DNA from: Candidatus Obscuribacterales bacterium
GTDB lineage: Bacteria; Cyanobacteriota; Vampirovibrionia; Obscuribacterales; Obscuribacteraceae
DNA length: 46,147 nucleotides
Direction of reading: 5' to 3'
Assembly: GCA_021732025.1 (NCBI GenBank)
Contig: JAKFVU010000044.1
Coordinates: forward strand, 1-46,147
Shown: piece after piece, positions 34,401 through 43,678 of the stretch
Numbering within the stretch: position 1 is the stretch's first letter
Layout of the letters: every line of letters starts with the position of its first letter
Notes under the pieces: model-generated
The model's database searches: none
What the model was told of the DNA's origin: nothing
The model's input: only the letters and a program-made list of their open reading frames with translations
Position numbers and translations under genes: made by a program

Positions 34401-35079
34401 AACTCATTTTACCTCTGGTGAGATTGTTCGCGATATCGTCATTGGTATGTCAGATGGGTTGACTGTGCCGTTTGCTTTAGCTGCTGGATTGTCCGGGGCA
34501 ATTGCAAATAGCGGTTTGGTGGTCACTGCAGGAGTGGCTGAGGTTGCTGCAGGTTCGATAGCCATGGGATTGGGAGGCTATCTGGCTGCTCGCGGCGAGG
34601 CTGAGCATTACGATAAAGAGCGCCACCGCGAGTGGTGCGAAGTTAAAGAAATGCCCGAAGAAGAGAGTCGTGAAATCTTCGAGATTTTTCGCGCTTATGG
34701 TCTCAAAGACGAAGAGATTCAGCCTGTTGTAGCCGGATTAGAGCGCAACCACGAACACTGGATAGATTTTATGATGAAGTATGAGCTGGCCTTAGATAAG
34801 CCTGATCCTAATCGTGGATTGATCAGCGCTCTTGTTATTGCGTGCTCGTATGTTGTGGGCGGCATCGTTCCGCTCGTGCCCTATATGATCTACCGCGACT
34901 CGCATTTTGCTTTGCTGATTTCGGCTGCGGTCACTGTTCTTGCTCTTTTCGTGTTTGGCTATGTCAAGGGGCGTTTCACTGGCTCTAGGCCATTTCGCAG
35001 CGCCTTCCAAACTGCCGTGGTTGGCACTTTAGCTGCTCTTGCTGCCTTTAGTATTGCCAAGCTAATTTCACCGCATTAA
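34375..35079 (+). CDS. VIT1/CCC1-family Fe2+/Mn2+ transporter
   Basis: The protein has 234 residues and about five membrane helices. VIGMSDGLTVPFALAAGLSG in helix 1, AGSIAMGLGGYLAARGEAEHY after helix 2, and a Glu-rich cytosolic helix (EWCEVKEMPEEESREIFEIF) that binds metal are the marks of VIT1/CCC1 proteins. These move Fe2+ or Mn2+ out of the cytoplasm by proton exchange. The start is GTG 34375 with GAGGGG upstream, inside the end of the NmrA-DUF2867 gene, so translation is coupled. Confidence 0.92.
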   Translation: MSPKSKHRETHFTSGEIVRDIVIGMSDGLTVPFALAAGLSGAIANSGLVVTAGVAEVAAGSIAMGLGGYLAARGEAEHYDKERHREWCEVKEMPEEESREIFEIFRAYGLKDEEIQPVVAGLERNHEHWIDFMMKYELALDKPDPNRGLISALVIACSYVVGGIVPLVPYMIYRDSHFALLISAAVTVLALFVFGYVKGRFTGSRPFRSAFQTAVVGTLAALAAFSIAKLISPH

Positions 35080-35193
35080 TCGCCTGTTTGGGGTATCATA
35101 TCTAATCAATATATTGCAGGGTTGTGGCCTGCTTGCTGCCATTTTTGTCCGGGAAACCTCTAAATTTACTTCTAGCTTTCTTGTGGAGCGTTG

Positions 35194-36690
35194 ATGCGAG
35201 ACTACATTCTTTTGTATATCAACGGTCAAGAGCAGCGCATTTCTGGCGCGCAGGCGTTTCAGCCAGCCAGTGATTATCTGCGACTCGATCTCGGTAAGTG
35301 CGGCACCAAAGTGGTTTGCGCTGAAGGCGATTGTGGTGCGTGTTCGGTAATGATAGGCAAGCTTGATAGTAGTGGCCAGAAGTTAGACTATGTCCCGGTT
35401 AACTCGTGCATTCAGTATCTTTATCAACTTGATTGCAGCCACTTAGTTACAGTCGAGGGTTTGCGAGTTGAAGGTCAGCTCAACCCTGTGCAGCAATCGA
35501 TGGTTGATCATAATGGCGCCCAGTGCGGTTATTGTACTCCTGGGTTTGTTATTGCTATGTGTGGTTTAGCTAACGATCTTAAGTGTGCTGATAGCTGTGC
35601 CAAATTTCCCGCTGGTCAGAAGCTCACTGAAGAATTAGTGAAAGACTCTCTGACTGGTAACCTCTGCCGTTGTACTGGCTATGAGGCCATTATCAATGCT
35701 GGAATGGCTATGGACCTTGAGCGTTTCAAGCCATTTGCTAGTCTCTACAATGAGTCTGAAATTGTTGCTAGCTTCAAGGCGCATGTGAGCCAAGAATTGT
35801 TAGTAGAGGCAGACGGTCGCAAAGCCTTCAACCCTACAACTCTGGCTAGTGCAAATAAGTTTTTGGCTGACAACGAGAAAGTCGTGATTGTTTCTGGTGG
35901 CACCGATGTCTCAGTCAACATGAATAAACGCGATCTTGTTCCTAAGGCCATCATGAGCACTGCAGCGCTGCCTGGGTTAGACGATATAACCATGGTCGAA
36001 TCTGCTGATAAGGGCGAGGTCATGAGCATTGGCGCTCGGGTGACGCTGCGCCAATTAGAGCGCGCCATCAAAGATTTAGTGCCTGAATTCTACGATATTC
36101 TCTGGGTCTACGGCTCGCCGCAAATACGTCATGCTGGCACTCTGGCAGGAAATCTTGCCAATGGCTCTCCTATTGCCGACAGTCCTCCCTTTCTCTTTGT
36201 TATGGACGCTGAAGTAGAAGTGACTGGGCAAGCAGGTGCTAGACGCATTGCTATGGCTGATTTCTACAAGGGGTATAAATTACTCTCGCTGAAAAAAGAC
36301 GAGCTTATTACTCGCATATTTTTGCCATTACCAAAAGCCGATGAGATATTGAGGCTGTATAAAGTGTCTCGCCGTCAGCATTTGGACATCTCGGCGTTTA
36401 CTGCTGCTATTCGCGTAACCGTGAAAGACAATAAGATTGTTGCTGCCCGAGTAGTCTTTGGCGGTGTTGGGCCAGTAGTGAAAAGTGTGCCCGAAGTAGA
36501 GCACGCTCTCATTGGCAAGGTGCATGAGTTAGCCACTTATGAGGCCGCAGGGAAAGTCGCCCGCGAGGCCATTGCTCCAATTACAGATGTGCGTGCTTCG
36601 AAAGACTATCGCTTAACTTTAGCCGAAAATATTATGACCAAGTTTTATTATGAGAGCGGAGCAAAAGAGAGGGCACTTGCATGTCGATAG
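35194..36690 (+). CDS. xdhA: Xanthine dehydrogenase-type small subunit, [2Fe-2S] and FAD domains
   Basis: The product has 498 residues from ATG 35194; TTG 35191 is also possible, and GTGGAG precedes both. The plant-type [2Fe-2S] cluster motif reads CAEGDCGAC, and the second cluster uses AQCGYCTPGF and NLCRCTGY. From about residue 200 the FAD domain follows (VVIVSGGTDVSVNMNK, SPQIRHAGTLAGNLANGSPI). The subunit carries electrons from the molybdenum site to NAD+ or another acceptor. It overlaps xdhB by 10 bases. Xanthine is the likely but unproven substrate. Confidence 0.93.
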   Translation: MRDYILLYINGQEQRISGAQAFQPASDYLRLDLGKCGTKVVCAEGDCGACSVMIGKLDSSGQKLDYVPVNSCIQYLYQLDCSHLVTVEGLRVEGQLNPVQQSMVDHNGAQCGYCTPGFVIAMCGLANDLKCADSCAKFPAGQKLTEELVKDSLTGNLCRCTGYEAIINAGMAMDLERFKPFASLYNESEIVASFKAHVSQELLVEADGRKAFNPTTLASANKFLADNEKVVIVSGGTDVSVNMNKRDLVPKAIMSTAALPGLDDITMVESADKGEVMSIGARVTLRQLERAIKDLVPEFYDILWVYGSPQIRHAGTLAGNLANGSPIADSPPFLFVMDAEVEVTGQAGARRIAMADFYKGYKLLSLKKDELITRIFLPLPKADEILRLYKVSRRQHLDISAFTAAIRVTVKDNKIVAARVVFGGVGPVVKSVPEVEHALIGKVHELATYEAAGKVAREAIAPITDVRASKDYRLTLAENIMTKFYYESGAKERALACR

Positions 36691-39173
36691 TAGGCAAGAA
36701 TATTCCCCATGATTCGGCTCCTGGTCACGTTAGCGGCGAGTCGGTTTATATCGATGATATTCCGATGTCGCGCAATGAAGTGCTAGTCGATTATTTTGGT
36801 TCACCCTATGCTCATGGCCGCATTCGCTCTCTCGATTTGAGTGATGCTCTTAAAGTGCCTGGCGTTGTCGCTTTGTTCACCTATAAAGATCTGCACCACA
36901 ATGTCTTTGGGCCAATTACTCAAGACGAGATATTGCTAGTAGAAGATGTTTCTGAGTTTATCGGTCAACCAATTGTCGTCATTGCTGCTCAGTCACTGGC
37001 CGCCATAAAGGCTGCCAAAAAGGCCATAAAGCTTGACATGGAAGAGCTTGTGCCAGTGCTGACTGTAGACGCTGCTATCGCTAACAATCAATATCTAGAT
37101 AAGACCTACAAAATTGAAAGAGGCGATGTGGCAGCAGCGTTTTCGAGTGCTGAGCATGTCATCGAAGGTCGCTTTGTCATCGGTGGCGCCGACCATTTCT
37201 ACTTAGAGTCACAGGCCTGTCTAGTACATCCGGGCGAGTATGATCAGCTAATTGTTCATTCATCCACTCAAAGCCCTTCCGAAATTCAACACACTGTGGC
37301 CCACCTATTAGGCTTACAACTTAATCAGGTAGTTTGTCTAATTAAGCGCATGGGCGGGGGCTTTGGTGGCAAAGAGTGTCAGGCTACTCATCCAGCAGTG
37401 ATGGCGTCTTTGGTGGCACATAAAACAAAGCGTCCGGCTCGCATCATCTACACCAAAGATGATGATATGAAATACACAGGTAAGCGCCACCCTTATCAAA
37501 ACGACTATAAAGTGGCCTTCACATCAGATGGCATGATTACAGCCCTAGAGGCTAATTTGTATGCCGATGGTGGCGCTTACAATGACCTTTCTACTGCCGT
37601 GCTTGGTCGGTCACTTACACACATTGATAATGCCTATTTCCTTCCGGTTGTAAAAGTTGTAGGCAAAATAGCCAAGACTAATTTTCCGCCTAACACCGCT
37701 TTTCGTGGGTTCGGTGGCCCTCAAGGCGTTATCACCATTGAAAATATCATTGAGGAGATTGCCGCATACCTAAAAATGGATGCCTATGAAGTGCGTCGCA
37801 AAAATTGCTATGGTATCGACGAACGCAATGTAACTCCTTATGGTCAATTGATCACGAATAATACACTGCCGCAGATTTTTGACGAACTGTACGTCTCTAG
37901 TCAGTATCAAGAGCGGCTGGCCGCGATAAAAGAGTTCAACTCCAAATCGAAGACGCAGCTTAAAGGTATGTCGCTAACTGCTGTAAAATTTGGCATTTCT
38001 TTCACCAATCAGTTTCTCAACCAAGCCAATGCCCTGGTCAATATCTACTTAGATGGCTCAATTCAAGTCTCGACTGGTGCTACTGAAATGGGTCAGGGTG
38101 TCAATACAAACATCAAGATGCTTGTAGCCGATGAGTTTTCGATTGCCCCTGAGCATGTCATAGTCATGGTCACGTCAACTGAGAAGAACAACAACACATC
38201 GGCAACTGCAGCATCCTCGGCTACAGACTTGAACGGATCGGCTGCTGTAATTGCTTGCCGAAAATTGAAAGAGCGTTTAAATGAAGTAGCGGCCCAGCAT
38301 TTTGCTTCGCGCGAAGTTGGCATTGGTGCCTACGGCCATCTGATTGTCTATAAGGACGGATATGTCTTTGACGAGCGGCGGCCGCAGCTGAAAATTACTT
38401 TCCCAGAGTTAGTCAATCTCGCCTACCGTTCAAGAGTTAGCCTGGGTGAGCGCGGCCACTATGCTACCCAAGGTATTGGCTTCGATTGGAATGTGGGGAA
38501 GGGCTCGCCTTTTCTTTATTACACTAACGGCTGCGCTTGTGCGGAAGTTTTGATTGATCGCTTTACTGGTGATATGAAGGTTGAGCGCGTAGATATATTG
38601 ATGGATATTGGTAAGTCAATAAACCCTGGTCTCAATCGTGGCCAGATTACAGGTGCATTTATTCAGGGCATGGGTTGGCTCACCAACGAAGATTTGCGTT
38701 ATTCTGCCAGTGGTGCACTGCTCTCTTATTCGCCCACCACTTACAAGATTCCCAACATTTACGATACCCCGCCAATTTTCAATGTTGATGTCATTGACAA
38801 TGAATGTACCGTTAATGTGCGCGGCTCAAAGGCCGTTGGTGAGCCACCTTTGTTGCTAGCCAATTGTGTTTTCATGGCCGTCAAGAATGCTCTTTCGTAC
38901 GTCTGTGGAGAGCAGATACCGACTCTGACTACACCAGCTACTAATGAAGAAATACTTGCTCGCCTGACACAGTATAAGCAGGAAGGCCAGAATATTCACT
39001 TCAAGCCTTGGTTTGGTGCAGATTCTCCCGTGTTGGCAAAGGCTCCGTCTTTCGCTAAAGGCTACTTGGTTGGTGCTAGCGCGAATAAAGACAACAACAA
39101 TAGCAACGGTCATAACGGTAGCGAGCCAGATAAAAACAAAGCTAAAAAGTCCGCATCTGGAGTCAAAGCTTGA
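36681..39173 (+). CDS. xdhB: Xanthine dehydrogenase-type molybdenum-binding large subunit
   Basis: The protein has 830 residues. Molybdopterin-binding segments are RMGGGFGGKECQ, TAFRGFGGPQG and GATEMGQGVNTN. The catalytic Glu is Glu721 in GEPPLLLANC. AFRGFGGPQG carries the Arg-Phe-Gly pattern typical of xanthine dehydrogenases, which supports a purine substrate. The last 35 residues (Asn/Lys/Ser-rich, ANKDNNNSNGHNG) extend beyond the usual end. It overlaps xdhA by 10 bases and xdhC by 4 bases. Confidence 0.94.
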   Translation: MSIVGKNIPHDSAPGHVSGESVYIDDIPMSRNEVLVDYFGSPYAHGRIRSLDLSDALKVPGVVALFTYKDLHHNVFGPITQDEILLVEDVSEFIGQPIVVIAAQSLAAIKAAKKAIKLDMEELVPVLTVDAAIANNQYLDKTYKIERGDVAAAFSSAEHVIEGRFVIGGADHFYLESQACLVHPGEYDQLIVHSSTQSPSEIQHTVAHLLGLQLNQVVCLIKRMGGGFGGKECQATHPAVMASLVAHKTKRPARIIYTKDDDMKYTGKRHPYQNDYKVAFTSDGMITALEANLYADGGAYNDLSTAVLGRSLTHIDNAYFLPVVKVVGKIAKTNFPPNTAFRGFGGPQGVITIENIIEEIAAYLKMDAYEVRRKNCYGIDERNVTPYGQLITNNTLPQIFDELYVSSQYQERLAAIKEFNSKSKTQLKGMSLTAVKFGISFTNQFLNQANALVNIYLDGSIQVSTGATEMGQGVNTNIKMLVADEFSIAPEHVIVMVTSTEKNNNTSATAASSATDLNGSAAVIACRKLKERLNEVAAQHFASREVGIGAYGHLIVYKDGYVFDERRPQLKITFPELVNLAYRSRVSLGERGHYATQGIGFDWNVGKGSPFLYYTNGCACAEVLIDRFTGDMKVERVDILMDIGKSINPGLNRGQITGAFIQGMGWLTNEDLRYSASGALLSYSPTTYKIPNIYDTPPIFNVDVIDNECTVNVRGSKAVGEPPLLLANCVFMAVKNALSYVCGEQIPTLTTPATNEEILARLTQYKQEGQNIHFKPWFGADSPVLAKAPSFAKGYLVGASANKDNNNSNGHNGSEPDKNKAKKSASGVKA

Positions 39174-39991
39174 CCCTAGTAACCTTCTATCACCGCGTAG
39201 CAGAGCTGATGGGCTCGGGTGAGCCCTTCGTTGTGGCTGCGGTTGTTGATACCATTGGCAGTGTGCCGCAAGAAGTTGGCGCTCGCATGATTGTCACTGC
39301 ATCTGGTCGAAATTTCGGCACTGTTGGTGGCGGTAAGGTAGAAAATCGCGCCATTGAAGAGGCGACAAAGCTTTTAACTGACTTGACACAAGGTGATGCA
39401 AAAGCGGCCAAGACCCGCTTTGTCAGCTGGAGTCTAGAGAAAGATATTGGTATGACCTGCGGCGGGTCTGTCAAGCTGTTTTTCGAGGTGCACAATCTCG
39501 GCACTTGGAAAATCGCCATTTTTGGTGCCGGCCACTGCGCCTCTGCCTTGGTAGAGATTTTGCACCGCTTAGATTGTCATATCACCTGTATTGATACCCG
39601 CCCTGATTGGCTAGACTGCCTACCAGCCAGTGGCAAGGTGCAGAAACTGCTTGTCAAAGACTATAAAGATGGCATAGAAAAAGTGACTCGCGATTCATTC
39701 GTATTACTGCTTTCAAAGGGCCACAGTACCGATTCTCCTGTGCTCATGGAGATATTCAGAGGGTATGAAGCAGGGCTACAAGCCTTTCCCTACCTTGGTG
39801 TGATTGGCAGCAGAGCCAAGGCTGAGCGACTTAAACAAGACGTTGCCGCCGCCGGTTTAGACGACAAATACAAGACTGCCTTTATCTGTCCAATAGGCCT
39901 GCCAATCGGTAACAATGATCCCCAAGAAATTGCTGTCAGTATCGCCGCACAATTGCTCGAGTGCCGAGATCAGAGCGTCAAGAACGAGTAA
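39170..39991 (+). CDS. xdhC: XdhC-type molybdenum cofactor insertion factor
   Basis: The product has 273 residues. The N-terminal XdhC/CoxI domain has DTIGSVPQEVGARMIV and FGTVGGGKVENRAIEEA. The Rossmann-type XdhC_C domain starts IAIFGAGHCASALVEILHRL and ends FPYLGVIGSRAKAERL and GLPIGNNDPQEIAVSIAAQL. XdhC binds and hands the sulfurated molybdenum cofactor to the large subunit. The start is TTG 39170 in a TTGA overlap with the xdhB stop, so it belongs to the same operon. Confidence 0.93.
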   Translation: MTLVTFYHRVAELMGSGEPFVVAAVVDTIGSVPQEVGARMIVTASGRNFGTVGGGKVENRAIEEATKLLTDLTQGDAKAAKTRFVSWSLEKDIGMTCGGSVKLFFEVHNLGTWKIAIFGAGHCASALVEILHRLDCHITCIDTRPDWLDCLPASGKVQKLLVKDYKDGIEKVTRDSFVLLLSKGHSTDSPVLMEIFRGYEAGLQAFPYLGVIGSRAKAERLKQDVAAAGLDDKYKTAFICPIGLPIGNNDPQEIAVSIAAQLLECRDQSVKNE

Positions 39992-40028
39992 AAGGAGGTT
40001 ACCGCTTGGAGCGCGTCTCCCGCCTGGA

Positions 40029-40250
40029 ATGGCTGTGGGCGCTACTCACGGCTCCGGTCATACGTCAGACTCTGGTTCTACTACAGACTCTGGTTCTACT
40101 ACAGACTCTGCGCCAGATCCTGAGGCATCAGTTACAAGTAACTCTAGTTCTAAATCAGATTCTAAATCTAATTCTAGCCTGGGCTCAGCAGAGCTTATCT
40201 GGAAAGCTGCCAGTGACGCTCTAGGCAAGATATTGCGCCGTAAAAAATAG
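40029..40250 (+). CDS. Small Ser/Asp-rich protein with 18-bp repeat, frame uncertain
   Basis: From ATG 40029 a 73-residue frame gives GSGHTSDSGSTTDSGSTTDS, a Ser/Lys-rich stretch and the helix AELIWKAASDALGKILRRKK. The 18-bp unit CAGACTCTGGTTCTACTA is repeated. A very good ribosome site (AAAGGAGG 39991-39998) points instead to TTG 40006 in another frame, giving a Leu-rich product (TLVLLQTLVLLQTL) that stops at about 40224. Codon use and the amphipathic end favour the Ser/Asp frame, the ribosome site favours the other. It follows xdhC at once and may be part of the operon. Confidence 0.35.
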   Translation: MAVGATHGSGHTSDSGSTTDSGSTTDSAPDPEASVTSNSSSKSDSKSNSSLGSAELIWKAASDALGKILRRKK

Positions 40251-40315
40251 AAATTTTGTTACATCATATTTGGGGCTAAAGTTAGAAAACTAAGGCAGAT
40301 GGGTTTAGAGCAATA

Positions 40316-42052
40316 ATGTCTAAATTAGCTTTATCGCACATAGTTGTTGGAGCGCTCGTTTGTGCCTTTATCATTTCTGTGGAGGTGCGCAAGGGCCCGC
40401 ACAGTCGCACTTGGGCATCTGGGCCTGCCGCTAATACTATGCATGCGGATAACTTTGACCCAGACTCTGAGGAGTCTTATCTTGCGCAAGTTCGTGCTGC
40501 AGAAATTAATGGCCCGGAGATTCCCTATCTAGTTTCTATGTTGCATAATCTTGCCGGCTTTTATCAGCGCAAAGGCAGATATGCAGAGTCTGAGTCGGTC
40601 CAAAGGCGGGCTCTGGCAATTTGGGAAAAAGCACCAGGACAGAATCAACGGAAAGTGATGAGCTGCCATTTAGAGCTTGCTGCTTTGTTTTCTGCACAGG
40701 GCAAAACATCTCAAGCTAACGACGAACAAAATATTGCCCTTGGTCTTGCCAAAGTGCTGCTCGGACCGAGCCTCTCTGATATTGATAATTTTGCCCGAGG
40801 TGCTGGTGGCGACAGAGTAAACTACTCGGATCCAATGGGTGCGGCGCTAGATGCTCAGTCGCTAGCACGTGTCTTTCAAAAACATGGTGACTTCGCAACA
40901 GCAGAGAGGCTCTACAAATACGCTCTCGATACTTTCGATAAATTTCAAGGTGGCCAAAGCTCTCTGCAACTTTCTTCTTTGCAGGGCCTCGCCGTTCTTT
41001 ATCGAGAGCAAGGGAATTCTGAAGAAGCTGCGGCAATGCAAAAGCGACTTGATGAGACTGCTCGCGGACTCAGGGGGACTGTAGATCAGGCTGAAGTTGA
41101 TCAGTTGCTAGGTTCTAGTGCTGAGGCCTTGTTGCATTCTCCGCTGACCGCAAAAGATCTCGAAACTCTAAAAAAGTTGAAAGATGTTTCGGCAACAATG
41201 CGTATGCATGTTAATGAAAAGAAGGCTGAGCCAGTTGCTAGACGTATTCTTCAGCTAGAAGAAAAACAGTGGGGCGTCGACAGTCCGAAATTAGCTGAAA
41301 ACTTGAAAAATCTAATTGACATAGAGTCCTCGCTCGGGCACCTGGCTTCAGCGAAAGCTCTATGCGAACGTTATCTTGCTATTGCTTCCTCTAGTACAGC
41401 CACTAGTACAGCCACTAGCTCATCCAAAGAACTTGACCCTGAAAGCGAAGAAGTCGCATCTGTACTCAGTATGTTGGCTTTAGTGCTAGAACGAGAAAAG
41501 AATTTTGCAGAAGCAATCAAGACGGAAAAGCAGTCGCTGGCGATGCGTTTGAAAACAGGTGGACCAGACCAGTGGGTGGTCGGCGAAAGCTACAGTCGAC
41601 TTGGAAGTTTTTGCTCTCAGGCTAAACAGTTTGCTGAGGCCGAAGAATTCTACTTGAAGGGAATTTCGATATGCGAGAAGTTTGATACACCAGGTGCGAG
41701 TGGCGTCATGTGCAACTTGGCAAGGTTCTATTTAGACCGCGGCAGTTATGCAAAATCTGAGGTTCTATATAAACGTTCTTGCGATTTGCAGCTAAAACAG
41801 CATGGTCCAGATGATCCTATGCTTGCTTTAGCAACTAGTGATATGGGTCTGCTTTTTTACCGCCAAGGAAAATATGAAGAAGCTCTATCTCGATATAGCC
41901 AAGCGCTCTCGGTATTAGAGAAGAGTGACGATACCGTACCGATGACCCCAGCTATTCTAATTAGATCTGCTAGTGCGTTAGAGAAGTTGAATCGAAAAGC
42001 GGAAGCATCCAAACTGAGAGCACGCGCCAATGCACTGCAAAAAAGTGAGTAA
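40316..42052 (+). CDS. Exported or membrane-anchored TPR protein, kinesin-light-chain type
   Basis: The protein has 578 residues. An N-terminal hydrophobic segment (ALSHIVVGALVCAFIISVEV) should anchor or export it. Long TPR units of the kinesin-light-chain kind (about 42 residues) cover most of the rest (NLAGFYQRKGRYAESESVQR, LARVFQKHGDFATAERLYKY, LGSFCSQAKQFAEAEEFYLK, MGLLFYRQGKYEEALSRYSQ). A Ser/Thr patch in the middle (SSSTATSTATSSSK) is coded by three 12-bp units starting with CTAG (41391-41426). It is a protein-binding scaffold; the partner is unknown. Confidence 0.82.
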   Translation: MSKLALSHIVVGALVCAFIISVEVRKGPHSRTWASGPAANTMHADNFDPDSEESYLAQVRAAEINGPEIPYLVSMLHNLAGFYQRKGRYAESESVQRRALAIWEKAPGQNQRKVMSCHLELAALFSAQGKTSQANDEQNIALGLAKVLLGPSLSDIDNFARGAGGDRVNYSDPMGAALDAQSLARVFQKHGDFATAERLYKYALDTFDKFQGGQSSLQLSSLQGLAVLYREQGNSEEAAAMQKRLDETARGLRGTVDQAEVDQLLGSSAEALLHSPLTAKDLETLKKLKDVSATMRMHVNEKKAEPVARRILQLEEKQWGVDSPKLAENLKNLIDIESSLGHLASAKALCERYLAIASSSTATSTATSSSKELDPESEEVASVLSMLALVLEREKNFAEAIKTEKQSLAMRLKTGGPDQWVVGESYSRLGSFCSQAKQFAEAEEFYLKGISICEKFDTPGASGVMCNLARFYLDRGSYAKSEVLYKRSCDLQLKQHGPDDPMLALATSDMGLLFYRQGKYEEALSRYSQALSVLEKSDDTVPMTPAILIRSASALEKLNRKAEASKLRARANALQKSE

Positions 42053-42078
42053 CTTTGTTGAGCTTTGCAGGGCGCAGC

Positions 42079-42573
42079 TTAGTAGTAGGTCAACATGACA
42101 CTAGGAAGGTCGCTTCTGTGACCGGTGGTCAGTCCTCTGCTAGGGTCGTTGCCGTTGCTGCGGATTCCAGCATTGATGACATTTCCACCGCCCAGACCGT
42201 TGATCGGTGGTAGGCCCATGACGCCTTCGTCACCGTAGATTTGCTCAGCTTGGCCACCAGCTTGGTAGACAAAGCTATCTAGGGTGGTTCTAGGCAATCT
42301 TTGGCTGCGTTGGCTCAAGATTGTTCTAGAAGTTTCAGCCAAGCTGGCAAGCCGTTGATTGGTAGAGAATCTAGAAGGGCTAGGCACATAATTTGGTTGG
42401 AAATCAGACTGTGGGTGTGGTGTGCCAGTGTTGTCACCTTGGGCCGGTGCCACAGTGCTCATATCAAAGTCATTGGCAACTTGGGCCAGTGCGGCTCCTG
42501 AAGACATCATGCAGGCACAAATAGTAAGAAGAGCGCGGCGGCTACCTTTAGTAAGTGAAAGCATTGACATAGA
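42079..42573 (-). CDS. Small secreted protein of unknown function
   Basis: The product has 164 residues from ATG 42573, which has GGAGG eight bases before it. The signal peptide (SLTKGSRRALLTICACMMSS ... AALA) is cut before QVANDFD. The mature part is disordered Pro/Asn/Ser-rich, with one helix (RLASLAETSRTILSQRSQRL) and a Gly/Asn-rich end. No family is recognised. It converges with the kinesin-light-chain-type TPR gene. Confidence 0.65.
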   Translation of the reverse strand, partial: SMSMLSLTKGSRRALLTICACMMSSGAALAQVANDFDMSTVAPAQGDNTGTPHPQSDFQPNYVPSPSRFSTNQRLASLAETSRTILSQRSQRLPRTTLDSFVYQAGGQAEQIYGDEGVMGLPPINGLGGGNVINAGIRSNGNDPSRGLTTGHRSDLPSVMLTYY

Positions 42574-42781
42574 CAGGCCCTCCACAGAGGCAAACGAAAG
42601 GTAAGGCGCGCTGGTTGAAAAGTAGTAAGTGGCGCTCGGTAACATTGATAAATTACTGGCAAAGACGTGAAATACTCGTGAGTATTTACGCCCCCGTCAA
42701 TTTTAGTAAATTCCAGTGGCGCCATACGCCAATCAGACTTACTTAACGAGAAGCAGCCTGCGGTTCATGTTGGCAATACTC

Positions 42782-43567
42782 TTAGCGAATTCCGTCCAAT
42801 ATATTCGTCAAATCTTGGGTGTTCATCACCACTTCCATTTCATTGCGCGCTAATTTATAGCCTTTGGGCACTTTGAATAGTGAAGCTGGCAGCATGGCCG
42901 GTTTGATCGCCTTGGTAGTCATCAAGGTCTCCCTCGCTCCGTCGGCATGTACAAGATATAAATGAATTGGAATATTGAGCAATTCTTTGGGATAACCGTT
43001 GACTGCGTAGCCAAATTGGCCAACCGCTGACGAAATGGGAATGTCGTTTGCTGTCCAAAGTTCAAGGACGTTATATCCGCTGGCCTGCTTTTTGTCTTTT
43101 GGAGATGTTCTCCAGACAGTCATGGGATGACCAAGTGACTTTGACTGATAGGCTTTCGACCAGACTGATTCAGTGTTATTTCTAAGCATTGTAGCCCGCA
43201 AAAGCGACGTGCTTGCCGCCGCTGTCACGTGTCCTGGGGTAGTGTTGAAAGGAAAATATAGTTTGCTTGAGTCATTGAACATGAAGAATTTCCACAGGGG
43301 AGCCTCTGCCACTACGCTGTAGCCGGCCTCGATGCTATCTGTGCGAAAACCCTTAGCCGTAGCTGAGAAACGTGAATGCTTAATGACACTGCCGGTCTGT
43401 TCTGTGGTCCAGCCTTGGTCGTTGGCTCGAGCAGGGGCGGTCGAAATAGTGGTCAGCAGTGCAATTGCCGCAATGACTTGGCTTGCGCGCCTTCTTGGCT
43501 TGGCCCGCCTCTCCTCAATAGCAATATTCGGAGTGTTGGAATTCAATTGCTTTGGTAAATTTGACAT
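42782..43567 (-). CDS. Secreted protein of unknown family (DUF4412-like end)
   Basis: The protein has 261 residues. A long basic N-terminus (ERRAKPRRRA) precedes the signal stretch SQVIAAIALLTTISTAPARA. The body is beta-rich (SKLYFPFNTTPGHV, YNVLELWTANDIPIS, IHLYLVHADGARETLMTTKA), and the end LPASLFKVPKGYKLARN resembles the close of DUF4412-type periplasmic proteins. The role is unknown. It diverges from alkB. Confidence 0.65.
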   Translation of the reverse strand: MSNLPKQLNSNTPNIAIEERRAKPRRRASQVIAAIALLTTISTAPARANDQGWTTEQTGSVIKHSRFSATAKGFRTDSIEAGYSVVAEAPLWKFFMFNDSSKLYFPFNTTPGHVTAAASTSLLRATMLRNNTESVWSKAYQSKSLGHPMTVWRTSPKDKKQASGYNVLELWTANDIPISSAVGQFGYAVNGYPKELLNIPIHLYLVHADGARETLMTTKAIKPAMLPASLFKVPKGYKLARNEMEVVMNTQDLTNILDGIR

Positions 43568-43678
43568 AGAAATGCTTTGCGTATGAGACTAGTGCATTGT
43601 GGCAGAAAACAATCCTCCTTGGCCAGGCAAGAGCAGTGCCTACGACAGAATTACTTGATTGGAAAAGTTCGAAACTAT

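Noticed and set aside
39190..39519. Minus-strand frame opposite xdhC
   Set aside because: It is a shadow of a clearly conserved gene.
40070..40110. Recombination or attachment site
   Set aside because: It is a simple 18-bp tandem repeat inside a reading frame; no integrase is nearby.
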